A model generated the notes under the pieces. It was not told where the DNA came from. It ran no database searches and saw only the letters and a program-made list of their open reading frames with translations. This document shows positions 15,761-23,842 of a stretch of DNA of 64,000 nt, one piece after another. Every line of letters starts with the position of its first letter. Positions within the stretch are counted from its first letter, which is position 1. The position numbers and the translations under genes were made by a program. The stretch comes from Mycolicibacterium hodleri (GTDB lineage Bacteria; Actinomycetota; Actinomycetes; Mycobacteriales; Mycobacteriaceae), in the NCBI RefSeq assembly GCF_006439015.1, contig NZ_RCZG01000010.1, positions 34,614 to 98,613 on the forward strand, written 5' to 3'.

Positions 15761-15778
15761 CGTCTCGGTAGCGAGACG
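15761..15778 (+). terminator. Short hairpin after dus
   Basis: CGTCTCG-GTAG-CGAGACG forms a 7-bp stem with a four-base loop, starting two bases after the dus stop codon. It is a plausible but modest terminator or mRNA 3' end. Confidence 0.45.
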
Positions 15779-15960
15779 TCATCGAGATTGCACTGCCGCC
15801 TCGCTGGCTGGCTCCAACTCAGGTTGTCTCAGTACGATGAGAATCCACCACGACGGGTTCCGACTGGCGGAGCCCTCAACGTGCTGCTACAAGAAGCAGA
15901 CGAAGACGATTGGCGCGCGCCACGGGTGCAGCGTTCCCGACAGTCGGAGGCCGATAGGAC

Positions 15961-17964
15961 ATGAGTGACGGCGACAACGCCGCTCCCGGTCGTCGGTCCC
16001 CGGAGCCACCCGACAACGAATCCGGTACCGCCAAGCCCGCCAGTGACTGGCTTACCCGATCCGTGCGGCCCGTGCCAGGCGCCGCGCCGTGGGAGCGGTC
16101 ACGAACTTCGGATGCGTCCCCTCCCGCTGCGGGCAACCACACCGACGGCGTGACCGTCGCCGACCTGATCGCAAAGCTCTCCGGGACGGCCCCCGCCGAG
16201 AAGGACGACAACAAGGACGAGGCGCGAAACGACGACCCGCGACGGCACCGCGAACCCACCGCGTACGAGCCGGCAACCGAGGTCATCTCCGTAGTACCGG
16301 CGCACGCATCGGAAATCCCGATCTTGACGGGGCTGCGCGGAGAACACGCCGCCCCCGAAATGATCGACGCCACCCGCGAAGCCGTCCCGCCCGCCTCACA
16401 TCGGGGCAGACACACGGCAATGGTGATGGGCCGGGCCGCGGCGGCAATCATCGCGGTCCTCGCGCTGGCACTCACCGGCGCTGCCTGGCAATGGCAGGCG
16501 TCCAAGAACAACAGCCTCAACAAGGTGGCGGCACTCGACCCCAACTCGCGCGACATCGTCGACCCCGGTGCGCAGTTCGGCGACGAGAACTTCCTCATCG
16601 TCGGCACCGACAGCCGCATCGGACAGAACAGCGACATGGGTGCCGGCACCACCGATGATGCGGCGGGCGCCCGCTCGGACACCATCATGCTGGTGAACAT
16701 CCCCGCCAATCGCAAACGCGTTGTCGCGGTGTCGTTTCCGCGCGACCTCTCGATCACCCCCATGGAGTGCGAGCACTGGGATCCCACCACCGGCGCGTAC
16801 GGGCCCGCCACCGATCCGGAGTCGCCCGTATACGGGATGGAGAAGGTCTACACCGAGACCAAGCTGAACTCCGCCTACGCGGTCGGTGGACCGAAGTGTT
16901 TGGTCAAGGTCATCCAAAAGCTATCGGGGCTCTCGGTCAACCGCTTCATGGCCGTGGACTTCGCAGGGTTCGCCAAGATGGTTGACGCGTTGGGCGGCGT
17001 CGAGGTTTGCAGCACCACGCCGCTCGAGGACTACGAGCTCGGCACAGTGCTCGCCGACGCAGGCAGGCAGGTCATCGACGGGCACACCGCGCTGCAGTAC
17101 GTCCGCGCCCGGCAGGTCACCACCGAGACCAACGGCGACTACGGCCGCATCAAACGCCAGCAGTTGTTTTTGTCGTCACTCCTGCGATCGCTGATCTCCA
17201 AGGACACGTTCTTCTCGCTGAGCAAGCTGAACAACGTCGTCAACATGTTCATCAACGACAGCTACGTCGACAACATTCAAACGAAGGATCTCGTCGACCT
17301 CGGCCAGTCCGTTCAAGGGGTCAGCGCCGGACGCATCACGTTCCTCACGGTGCCCACGGTCGGATACGCCGACGAGTACGGCAACGAGGTGCCCCGCAGC
17401 GACGATATGCGCGCCCTGTTCGACGCGATCATCAACGACGATCCGTTACCCGAAGAGAAGAACGCCGACAACACCCCGATACCCGAGACGCCGAAGGCAG
17501 CCAGCCCCGCGTCCGCGCCTCTGGACACCAACGGCGAACTCATCGACGCGATCACCACCAGCCCGGACGACATCACCGTGCGCGTGTCGAATTCGACCGG
17601 CGAGAACGGGCTGGCATCGACGGCAGCAGGTGACCTCGAGGAACACGGCTTCAACGTGGATACGCCCGACGACTACCAGGGCTCGTTGGACTCGACGAGG
17701 GTTTTCTTTTCCTCGGGAAATGAACAGGCTGCCGCCACCGTGGCATCGTCGTTCGCGAATCCGGCAATCCCCACGATCGAGCGTGTATCCGGCATGGGCA
17801 GCGTCGTCCGGGTGGTGCTCGGATCGGACTTCGAGTCGGTCAACGCTCCGTGGCCGAGTGGCTCGTCGGTGCAGGTCCACGTCGTGCACGACCGTAGTAG
17901 CGAAACCACTCATCTGCCGGAGGACCTGACGGTTACGAACGCCGCTGACACCACCTGTGAATGA
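15961..17964 (+). CDS. LytR-CpsA-Psr (LCP) family cell-wall ligase with LytR_C domain, Rv0822c homologue
   Basis: A 667-residue protein: about 150 disordered cytosolic residues, one membrane helix (about 156-176), an extracytoplasmic LCP domain (about 205-400) and a C-terminal LytR_C domain (about 535-630, VRVSNSTGENGLASTAAGDL). The LCP core shows DTIMLVNIP, SFPRDLSITP and NGDYGRIKRQQLF with the conserved Arg/Asp pattern. Family members transfer polyprenyl-phosphate-linked glycans to peptidoglycan; in mycobacteria this is arabinogalactan ligation, carried mainly by Lcp1, with this protein as a paralogue. It is upstream of phoU with a RegX3-like box between them. Confidence 0.93.
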   Translation: MSDGDNAAPGRRSPEPPDNESGTAKPASDWLTRSVRPVPGAAPWERSRTSDASPPAAGNHTDGVTVADLIAKLSGTAPAEKDDNKDEARNDDPRRHREPTAYEPATEVISVVPAHASEIPILTGLRGEHAAPEMIDATREAVPPASHRGRHTAMVMGRAAAAIIAVLALALTGAAWQWQASKNNSLNKVAALDPNSRDIVDPGAQFGDENFLIVGTDSRIGQNSDMGAGTTDDAAGARSDTIMLVNIPANRKRVVAVSFPRDLSITPMECEHWDPTTGAYGPATDPESPVYGMEKVYTETKLNSAYAVGGPKCLVKVIQKLSGLSVNRFMAVDFAGFAKMVDALGGVEVCSTTPLEDYELGTVLADAGRQVIDGHTALQYVRARQVTTETNGDYGRIKRQQLFLSSLLRSLISKDTFFSLSKLNNVVNMFINDSYVDNIQTKDLVDLGQSVQGVSAGRITFLTVPTVGYADEYGNEVPRSDDMRALFDAIINDDPLPEEKNADNTPIPETPKAASPASAPLDTNGELIDAITTSPDDITVRVSNSTGENGLASTAAGDLEEHGFNVDTPDDYQGSLDSTRVFFSSGNEQAAATVASSFANPAIPTIERVSGMGSVVRVVLGSDFESVNAPWPSGSSVQVHVVHDRSSETTHLPEDLTVTNAADTTCE

Positions 17965-17992
17965 CGTCCAAAGCACCATCGCGGCAGGTGGC

Positions 17993-18010
17993 ATTCACCT
18001 TTCGTTCACC
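17993..18010 (+). promoter_or_regulatory. RegX3-like direct repeat (phosphate box) upstream of phoU
   Basis: ATTCACC-TTTC-GTTCACC is a 7-bp direct repeat with an 11-bp period, the spacing of PhoB/RegX3-type boxes. It lies 45 bp upstream of the likely leaderless phoU start at 18055. A second such box precedes pstS. Assignment to SenX3-RegX3 follows established control of mycobacterial pst genes. Confidence 0.65.
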
Positions 18011-18042
18011 ATCGAGGTCGTGACGACCTCGGGGCAAGCCCG

Positions 18043-18055
18043 TAGGCTTGATACA
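18043..18055 (+). promoter_or_regulatory. Leaderless promoter of phoU
   Basis: TAGGCT at 18043-18048 is six bases from ATG 18055, the -10 to start distance expected when transcription begins at the first base of the start codon. No Shine-Dalgarno sequence is present. Confidence 0.6.
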
Positions 18056-18723
18056 TGCGTACCGCCTACCACGAGCAACTGGCTGCCCTGACAGACCAGC
18101 TCGGCGAGATGTGCGGCCTTGCCGGTGTTGCGATGGAGCGCGCGACTCAGGCTCTGCTGCAAGCCGACCTGGTGCTGGCCGAGCAGGTCATCACCGATCA
18201 CGAGCAAATCGCCGCGATGAGCGCGCGCGCCGAGGAAGCCGCGTTCGTACTCCTGGCGCTGCAGGCTCCCGTCGCCGGTGATCTCCGTGCCATCGTGAGC
18301 TCGATCCAGATCGTCGCCGACGTGGACCGGATGGGCGCCTTGGCGCTGCACGTTGCGAAGATCGCCCGCCGACGACATCCCCAGCACACACTTCCCGAGG
18401 AAGTCAATGGCTACTTCGCCGAAATGGGCCGCGTAGCAGTCGATCTCGGCGCCAGTGCCCAAGAGGTCCTGGTTACCAGGGACCCAGAAAAGGCCGCGCG
18501 CATCCGGGAAGAGGACGACGCGATGGACGATCTCCACCGCCACCTGTTCTCGGTGTTGATGGACCGGGAGTGGAAGCATGGCGTCACCGCTGCGGTCGAC
18601 GTCACGCTGCTGAGCCGGTTCTACGAGCGCTTCGCCGACCATGCGGTCGAGGTGGCGCGTCGGATCATCTTCCAGGTGACCGGTCGGTTCCCCGATGAGG
18701 AAGTCGTTTCCGCGCCTCAGTGA
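18055..18723 (+). CDS. phoU: Phosphate signalling protein PhoU (PhoY2)
   Basis: A 222-residue all-helical protein with two PhoU repeats, each containing metal-binding E/DxxxD patterns (VADVDRMGALALHVAKIAR in the first, YERFADHAVEVARRI in the second). PhoU proteins connect the Pst transporter to the SenX3-RegX3 two-component system and repress the phosphate-starvation response when phosphate is plentiful; in mycobacteria PhoY proteins also affect persister formation. It is separated from pstB by an orphan response regulator and reads toward it. Confidence 0.95.
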   Translation: MRTAYHEQLAALTDQLGEMCGLAGVAMERATQALLQADLVLAEQVITDHEQIAAMSARAEEAAFVLLALQAPVAGDLRAIVSSIQIVADVDRMGALALHVAKIARRRHPQHTLPEEVNGYFAEMGRVAVDLGASAQEVLVTRDPEKAARIREEDDAMDDLHRHLFSVLMDREWKHGVTAAVDVTLLSRFYERFADHAVEVARRIIFQVTGRFPDEEVVSAPQ

Positions 18724-18946
18724 CGGCGTCGCCGCCCGCCGTCCTTCCTGCTCGACAGCAGGTTCTGCAGCACCGTGACGAGCTCCCGCAGCGAACAGCG
18801 GAATCCAGTTACCAGCCATCCCCGGCGTGGATGGGGTTGTGCGCCTCGACGATGGCGACCGCTTCTCCACCGGAGCACTCAAGCCCTACGGCATGATGGC
18901 CGAACGGACCTCGATCGATCCGGCTGGTGCTGGGGCCGTAGCGCTT

Positions 18947-19606
18947 CTAGGCACAGATCGACGGGGCGAGCCGGTAACCGGCACCCCGAATGGTGCGGAT
19001 GTACTCACCATGCTCGGGGTCTGCTCCCAGTTTGGCGCGAAGCCGTTTGACATGCACGGCAACGGTGTTGGTGTGAGCGGGGTGGCCCCATACTGCTGCG
19101 CTGATCTCTTCGATGCTGGCGACGGTCCCGCGCCGCACGATCAGGAAGACCAGCAGTTCGAGCTCACGCTGGGTGAGTTGGACATGGCGCCCGCGCACCC
19201 TCGTTTCGTATCCCCGGCGGTCGACGTGAATGGGGCCCGCAGTGAACACCGTCGACTGGACCGAGGAGTCGAGGGACTTGAGGGCAAACGGTGCGATCGT
19301 GTCGAAGTCGTAGGGCCGCACGATGACTGCCGAGGCACCGGCGACCAATGCCTGGCGAGCGAGCGATTCTTCGCCGGGGGCGGCGCCGACCAGGATGGGG
19401 ATCTCCGAACGGCGACGAACGGCTGACGAAATTCGCGGGGCGTCAAAGGTTTCGGTACGAGCGGCAATCACCAGGACATTTGGCAACTCGGCACCAACCG
19501 CCAGGAGAGCTTCGGCCCCGTCGCGGCACCATGTCGCAGCGATCCCGGCCCGGCCCGCGGCCTCCACGAGGTCCGTAGCCATGATCGCGTCGATCTCCGC
19601 CAGCAC
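18947..19606 (-). CDS. Atypical OmpR-type response regulator without a phosphoacceptor aspartate
   Basis: The C-terminal half is a clear winged-helix DNA-binding domain (VQLTQRELELLVFLIVRRG, VWGHPAHTNTVAVHVKRLRAKL, IRTIRGAGYRLAPS). The N-terminal half has receiver length and secondary structure, but where the phosphoacceptor should be (after strand 3) it reads NVLVIAARTETF, with no Asp. It is therefore predicted to act without phosphorylation. GTG 19606 follows GGGGGAG at short spacing and begins close to strand 1; TTG 19726 would add 40 unlikely residues. No sensor kinase adjoins it. Its place between phoU and pstB suggests a role in phosphate control, which is inference. Confidence 0.85.
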   Translation of the reverse strand: MLAEIDAIMATDLVEAAGRAGIAATWCRDGAEALLAVGAELPNVLVIAARTETFDAPRISSAVRRRSEIPILVGAAPGEESLARQALVAGASAVIVRPYDFDTIAPFALKSLDSSVQSTVFTAGPIHVDRRGYETRVRGRHVQLTQRELELLVFLIVRRGTVASIEEISAAVWGHPAHTNTVAVHVKRLRAKLGADPEHGEYIRTIRGAGYRLAPSICA

Positions 19607-19752
19607 CAAGCTCCCCCGCGTGGGCCGACCCGCGGCGTAGCAACCACCGCGTCCGCTAGCCGTGTCCGCATGCCCAGCCTCGGTGGTCAAGCTCGGCTGA
19701 CCGCCTTCCTCAGCAAGTGCGCGCAATTCCCTTGCGTGACAAGTGAAAATCT

Positions 19753-20529
19753 TTAGCCGAAGCGGCCGGAGATGTAGTCCTCAGTGGCCTTCTGGGTGGG
19801 ATTGGAGAAGATCTTCTCGGTGTCGTCGATCTCGATCAGCCTGCCCGGCTTGCCGGTCGCCTCGAGGTTGAAGAATCCCGTCTGATCGCTGACCCGGGCG
19901 GCCTGCTGCATGTTGTGGGTGACGATGACGATCGTGTATTCCTGCTTGAGTTCGCCGATCAGATCTTCGATGGCCAGTGTCGAGATGGGGTCCAGCGCCG
20001 AGCACGGTTCGTCCATCAGCAGCACCGCAGGCTGAACCGCGATGGCACGGGCGATGCACAGGCGCTGCTGCTGGCCGCCGGAGAGGCCACCGCCCGGCTT
20101 GTCGAGTCGATCTTTGACTTCGTTCCAGAGGTTGGCGCCCTTGAGCGACTGCTCGGCCACCTCGTCGAGCGACTTCTTGTTCCGCACACCCTGCAACTTC
20201 AGCCCGGCGACCACGTTGTCCTTGATCGACATGGTGGGGAACGGGTTCGGGCGCTGGAACACCATGCCGATGGTCTTGCGCACACTCACCGGGTCGATGC
20301 CCGCCCCGTAGATGTCCTCGCCATCCATCAGCACCGAACCCTCGACACGGGCTCCGGGGAGGACCTCGTGCATCCGGTTCAGCGTGCGAAGGACGGTCGA
20401 CTTGCCGCAACCCGATGGACCGATGAAGGCCGTCACGCTGCGTGGCGGAACGGACAGCGACACGTCGGCGACCGCGTGGAACGAGCCGTAGTAGATGTTC
20501 AGATCCTTGAGATCCAAGCGCTTTGCCAT
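19753..20529 (-). CDS. pstB: Phosphate ABC transporter ATP-binding protein PstB (PhoT)
   Basis: A 258-residue ABC ATPase: Walker A GPSGCGKST (37-45), Q-loop MVFQRPNPFP, signature LSGGQQQR, Walker B VLLMDEPCSALDP, and H-loop VTHNMQQA. The sequence DGEDIYG and the PNPFPTMSI stretch are diagnostic of PstB. It powers high-affinity phosphate import through PstA/PstC. It is last in the minus-strand pstSCAB operon, 21 bp after pstA. Confidence 0.98.
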   Translation of the reverse strand: MAKRLDLKDLNIYYGSFHAVADVSLSVPPRSVTAFIGPSGCGKSTVLRTLNRMHEVLPGARVEGSVLMDGEDIYGAGIDPVSVRKTIGMVFQRPNPFPTMSIKDNVVAGLKLQGVRNKKSLDEVAEQSLKGANLWNEVKDRLDKPGGGLSGGQQQRLCIARAIAVQPAVLLMDEPCSALDPISTLAIEDLIGELKQEYTIVIVTHNMQQAARVSDQTGFFNLEATGKPGRLIEIDDTEKIFSNPTQKATEDYISGRFG

Positions 20530-20550
20530 AGTTGCTCCTCAGGACTTTCG

Positions 20551-21453
20551 TTAGCGGTTTCGCGCCAGGAACCGGTTGAAGAACGCCGCCGCCAGGTAGA
20601 GCGCCGCAATCAGCAGGATCAACGTCAGCGCAGCGCCCCAGACTCGCAGCGCGCCTGCCGCCTCGGGGTTGGTCAGCTCGGTGTAGATCAACAGTGGCAG
20701 CGACGCCATGTTGCCGTTGGTGACGTCGAAGTTGATCGATCTGCTGTAACCGACCAACACCAGAACGGGCGCGGTCTCGCCCATCACTCGGGCCAGGGCG
20801 AGCAGGATGCCGCTGATGATCCCCGGCAGCGCAGTGGGGACGACGACGCGAACGATGGTCTTCCACTTCGGAATGCCCAAAGCGTAGGACGCCTCGCGCA
20901 GTTCGTCGGGAACCAGCTTCAGCATCTCCTCGGTGTTGCGCACCACGACCGGCAGCATCAACAGCACCAGCGCGAGCGACACCGCCAAGGCACTCTGCGG
21001 CAAGCCCAGAGTGGTGACCCACAGCGCAAAGATGAAGAGCGCCGCGACGATTGACGGAACGCCGGCGAGGATGTCGACCATGAATGTCGTCACCTTGGCC
21101 AGACGTCCCTTGCCGTACTCGACCAGATAGACGGCCGCCATCACGCCGAGGGGCACTGACAGCACGGCGGCGATCAACGCCTGGACCAAAGTGCCGTAGA
21201 TCGCGTGATAGACACCGCCGGCGACCTGCTCGGGCAGCACGCCGGCTAACGAGCGGGTCCACCACGCCGAGGAGGCGATGGCCGTGAATCCGCGCGAAAC
21301 GACCGTATACAGCAGCCATACCAGCGGGATCATCGCGATCAGGAAGGAGGTCGTGAAAAGAACCGAGGCGACCTTGTTCTTCAGCTTGCGGCTGAAGCTG
21401 ATGGCGTGAAACGTCGGTGCCTTGATTGGCACGTCGAGAGTCGACTGTGTCAT
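20551..21453 (-). CDS. pstA: Phosphate ABC transporter permease PstA
   Basis: A 300-residue inner-membrane permease with six predicted helices and the ABC coupling motif EMLKLVPDELREASYALGIPKWKTIVRVVVP (EAA loop). Its ATG overlaps the pstC stop by four bases. With PstC it forms the channel driven by PstB. Confidence 0.97.
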   Translation of the reverse strand: MTQSTLDVPIKAPTFHAISFSRKLKNKVASVLFTTSFLIAMIPLVWLLYTVVSRGFTAIASSAWWTRSLAGVLPEQVAGGVYHAIYGTLVQALIAAVLSVPLGVMAAVYLVEYGKGRLAKVTTFMVDILAGVPSIVAALFIFALWVTTLGLPQSALAVSLALVLLMLPVVVRNTEEMLKLVPDELREASYALGIPKWKTIVRVVVPTALPGIISGILLALARVMGETAPVLVLVGYSRSINFDVTNGNMASLPLLIYTELTNPEAAGALRVWGAALTLILLIAALYLAAAFFNRFLARNR

Positions 21454-22415
21454 CCGCTGACCCTTCCTCCGGCTGCGAGACGGGCAAGCGCGTTGACGAC
21501 GAACGTCAGCGCGAAGAGGACGAACCCGGCCGCAATGTAGGCACCTGTGGGCAGCGGCGAACTGAACTCCGCCGCCGCCGAGGCGATCTTCGAGGCGAAG
21601 GTGTAGCCACCGTCGAAGAGAGACCAGCCGCCCGCTTGTGCGGCGGTTCGCAGAATGATCAGGATCGCGATGGTCTCACCGAGTGCCCGACCCAGACCGA
21701 GCATGGACGCGGCGATCATTCCGCTGCGGCCGTACGGAAAGACGGTCATCCTCACCACTTCCCACTTGGTGGCACCCAAGGCCTGTGCCGCCTCGACGTG
21801 CCCCTTCGGGGTGAGGCTGAAGACCTCCCGGGTCACCGAGGTGATGATCGGAAGGATCATGACGGCCAACACGATGCCCGCGGTGAAGATCGTTCCGCCG
21901 CCGGCCAGCGACACGTTGCCGTCGGCGAAGAGGAAGAACCATCCCAGGTTGTCGTTAAGGAAGCGTGCCACCGGTCCCAGCCACGGGGCGAGCACGAAGA
22001 TGCCCCAGAGACCGAAGACGATCGACGGGACCGCGGCAAGCAGATCCACCATCGAACCGAACGGCTTGGCCACCCGACGCGGGGCGTAGTTCGTCAGGAA
22101 CGTCGCGATGCCGATCGCGATCGGGACGGCGATGATGAGCGCGAAGATCGAGCTCAGGACCGTGACCATGAAGAGATCGCGAATGCCGAACCGGAGATTC
22201 TCCGCATCGGTGGTGTTGAACTCCGTGCTGGTGATGAAGTTGACCTGGTCGGCCCCCAGCGACGGTATCGCCCTGACGATCAGGAACAGCGCCATCAGGG
22301 CGATCGCCGCGATGATCGTCGCGCCCGCGGCGATGGCGATCGAGTGGAAGATGTTGTCGCCTTGCCGCTTCCTACCGCTCTTCAGAGTCGACGCTGGCGG
22401 AGTCTTGGTCGGCAT
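21450..22415 (-). CDS. pstC: Phosphate ABC transporter permease PstC
   Basis: A 321-residue permease with six helices and coupling motif EVFSLTPKGHVEAAQALGATKWEVVRMTVFP. I place the start at ATG 22415 (MPTKTPPAS, GGAG 11 bases upstream) rather than 22493, because the longer reading would run through the hairpin at 22439-22466 and leave only 10 bases after pstS. Its stop overlaps pstA. Confidence 0.95.
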   Translation of the reverse strand: MPTKTPPASTLKSGRKRQGDNIFHSIAIAAGATIIAAIALMALFLIVRAIPSLGADQVNFITSTEFNTTDAENLRFGIRDLFMVTVLSSIFALIIAVPIAIGIATFLTNYAPRRVAKPFGSMVDLLAAVPSIVFGLWGIFVLAPWLGPVARFLNDNLGWFFLFADGNVSLAGGGTIFTAGIVLAVMILPIITSVTREVFSLTPKGHVEAAQALGATKWEVVRMTVFPYGRSGMIAASMLGLGRALGETIAILIILRTAAQAGGWSLFDGGYTFASKIASAAAEFSSPLPTGAYIAAGFVLFALTFVVNALARLAAGGRVSG

Positions 22416-22438
22416 TGAGCCATTTTCTCCGATCTGGC

Positions 22439-22466
22439 GTGGGCTCGCCGAAGTCGACGAGCCCAC
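22439..22466 (-). terminator. Intergenic hairpin between pstS and pstC
   Basis: A perfect 9-bp stem (GTGGGCTCG with CGAGCCCAC) encloses a 10-base loop. In pst operons such a structure after pstS is a common way to make more binding protein than permease, by partial termination or 3'-end protection. Confidence 0.65.
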
Positions 22467-22503
22467 GTCAGTCGAGTCTGGTGTTACGGCCATTGCGGAG
22501 TGT

Positions 22504-23622
22504 TCAGGAAATCGCGTTGACGGCGGTCGTCAGCCGCGACTTGAACGCGTCGGGCACGGGGATGTAACCGTTGTCCGCAAGACCCTTCTGGCCGTTGCCC
22601 AGTGCCGAGGTCAGGAACGCCTTCACGGCCTTGCTCACCTCGGGGTCGGAGTACTTCGAGCAGACGATCTCGTACGTGCCGAGCATGATCGGGTACGAGC
22701 CGGCCACGGTGGGCTTGTAGAACGACGAGGTGTCGAGCACCAGATCGTTGCCCTCGCCCTTGATCTTCACGCCGTCGATCGACTTGCCTGCGGACTCGGT
22801 GGTCAGCTCGACGGGATCGGGACCGGCCGAGGTGATGATCTTGGCGACGGACAGGCCCTGCGACTTGGCGAAGGACCATTCGTTGTAGGTGATCGAGCCG
22901 GGGGTGTTCTTGATGGCCGCCGACGTGCCCTCGTTGCCCTTGGCCCCTTCGCCGACGCCGCCTGCGAAGGACTTTCCGGCGCCCTTGCCCCAGGCTCCGT
23001 CCGAAGCTGCATCGAGATACTTCTGGAAGTTGTCGGTGGTGCCCGACTCATCGCTGCGGAAGACCACATTGATCGGCTCCGCAGGCAGCGTCGCACTTCC
23101 ATTGAGCGCCTTGATCTCGGGCGCGTCCCACGTCGTCACGGTGCCGTTGAAGATCTTGGCGGCCGTCGGGCCATCGAGCACGAGGCCGTCGACACCGGAG
23201 AGGTTGTACGTGACGGCGATGGGCCCGAAGACTGCGGGCAGGTTCCACGCGGGGCTGCCGCAGCGCTCAGCTGCCTTGGCGGGCTCACCCTTGGACTCGT
23301 TCAGAGGGGAATCGGATCCACCGAAGTCCGTCTGCCCGCCGATGAACTCCGAGACGCCGGCGCCGGAGCCGCTGGACGTGTAGTTCAGGGTCTGTCCGGC
23401 GCAGTCGGCCTCGTAGGCGGTGACGAACCGGGTCATCGCGTTGGCCTGGGCCGAGGAGCCGCTCGACTTGAGCGCCTGCTTGCCGCCGCAGTTGGCAGCG
23501 GCGGTCGACGATCCTCCACTACTCGATCCCGTCGAGGTGTTGTTGTCACTTCCGCATGCCGACAGCAGCATGGCGCCGGCGGCCAGCAGGCTCAGCGCAG
23601 CACCTGTGCGATTGGGCTTCAC
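22504..23622 (-). CDS. pstS: Phosphate ABC transporter substrate-binding lipoprotein PstS
   Basis: A 372-residue binding protein. GTG 23622 follows AAGGAG and gives a lipoprotein signal with lipobox LLSACG. Phosphate-binding strands are recognisable: KSSGSSAQANAM, YTSSGSGAGVSEF, TDFGGSDSPL and VFRSDESGTTDNF. It is surface-anchored and delivers phosphate to PstCA. The promoter region holds a RegX3-like box. The longer frame to 23715 would run through the promoter. Confidence 0.97.
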   Translation of the reverse strand: MKPNRTGAALSLLAAGAMLLSACGSDNNTSTGSSSGGSSTAAANCGGKQALKSSGSSAQANAMTRFVTAYEADCAGQTLNYTSSGSGAGVSEFIGGQTDFGGSDSPLNESKGEPAKAAERCGSPAWNLPAVFGPIAVTYNLSGVDGLVLDGPTAAKIFNGTVTTWDAPEIKALNGSATLPAEPINVVFRSDESGTTDNFQKYLDAASDGAWGKGAGKSFAGGVGEGAKGNEGTSAAIKNTPGSITYNEWSFAKSQGLSVAKIITSAGPDPVELTTESAGKSIDGVKIKGEGNDLVLDTSSFYKPTVAGSYPIMLGTYEIVCSKYSDPEVSKAVKAFLTSALGNGQKGLADNGYIPVPDAFKSRLTTAVNAIS

Positions 23623-23761
23623 GTAGCTCCTTCGAAGATTGAGGGTGAGCGGGCATGCGCCGCCACCGGTCGAACATACGGAAGCCGTGCCTCCGTGGGC
23701 AGGCCCCGTGGCCACCCGCGACAGAACCTAGGGGCCGGCGGTGAATGCCTCCCCTTGCTTG

Positions 23762-23779
23762 GATGAACGGAAGATGAAC
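23762..23779 (-). promoter_or_regulatory. RegX3-like direct repeat (phosphate box) upstream of pstS
   Basis: On the minus strand GTTCATC-TTCC-GTTCATC repeats with an 11-bp period, about 140 bp upstream of the pstS start and just after the mshD terminator. RegX3 is the known activator of pstS in mycobacteria. The same architecture occurs at 17993-18010. Confidence 0.7.
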
Positions 23780-23789
23780 CGGGGCTGAG

Positions 23790-23816
23790 GGCGTTCACGG
23801 TTTCGCGTGAAACGCC
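23790..23816 (-). terminator. Hairpin after mshD
   Basis: On the minus strand GGCGTT(T)CACG pairs with CGTGAACGCC around a six-base loop, a 10-bp stem with one bulge, 27 bp after the mshD stop. It separates the glnR-mshD transcript from the pstS promoter. Confidence 0.6.
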
Positions 23817-23842
23817 AACGTTCAATCCTGCTCAGCGCGCGG

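Noticed and set aside
19781..21487. 568-residue minus-strand ORF across pstB and pstA
   Set aside because: Out of frame with two unmistakable pst genes; Arg/His-rich shadow.
22415..22493. Longer PstC N-terminus from ATG 22493
   Set aside because: It would translate through the intergenic hairpin and adds 26 low-complexity residues; ATG 22415 fits better.
22108..23766. 552-residue plus-strand ORF opposite pstS/pstC
   Set aside because: Antisense of pstS and pstC; no recognisable domain.
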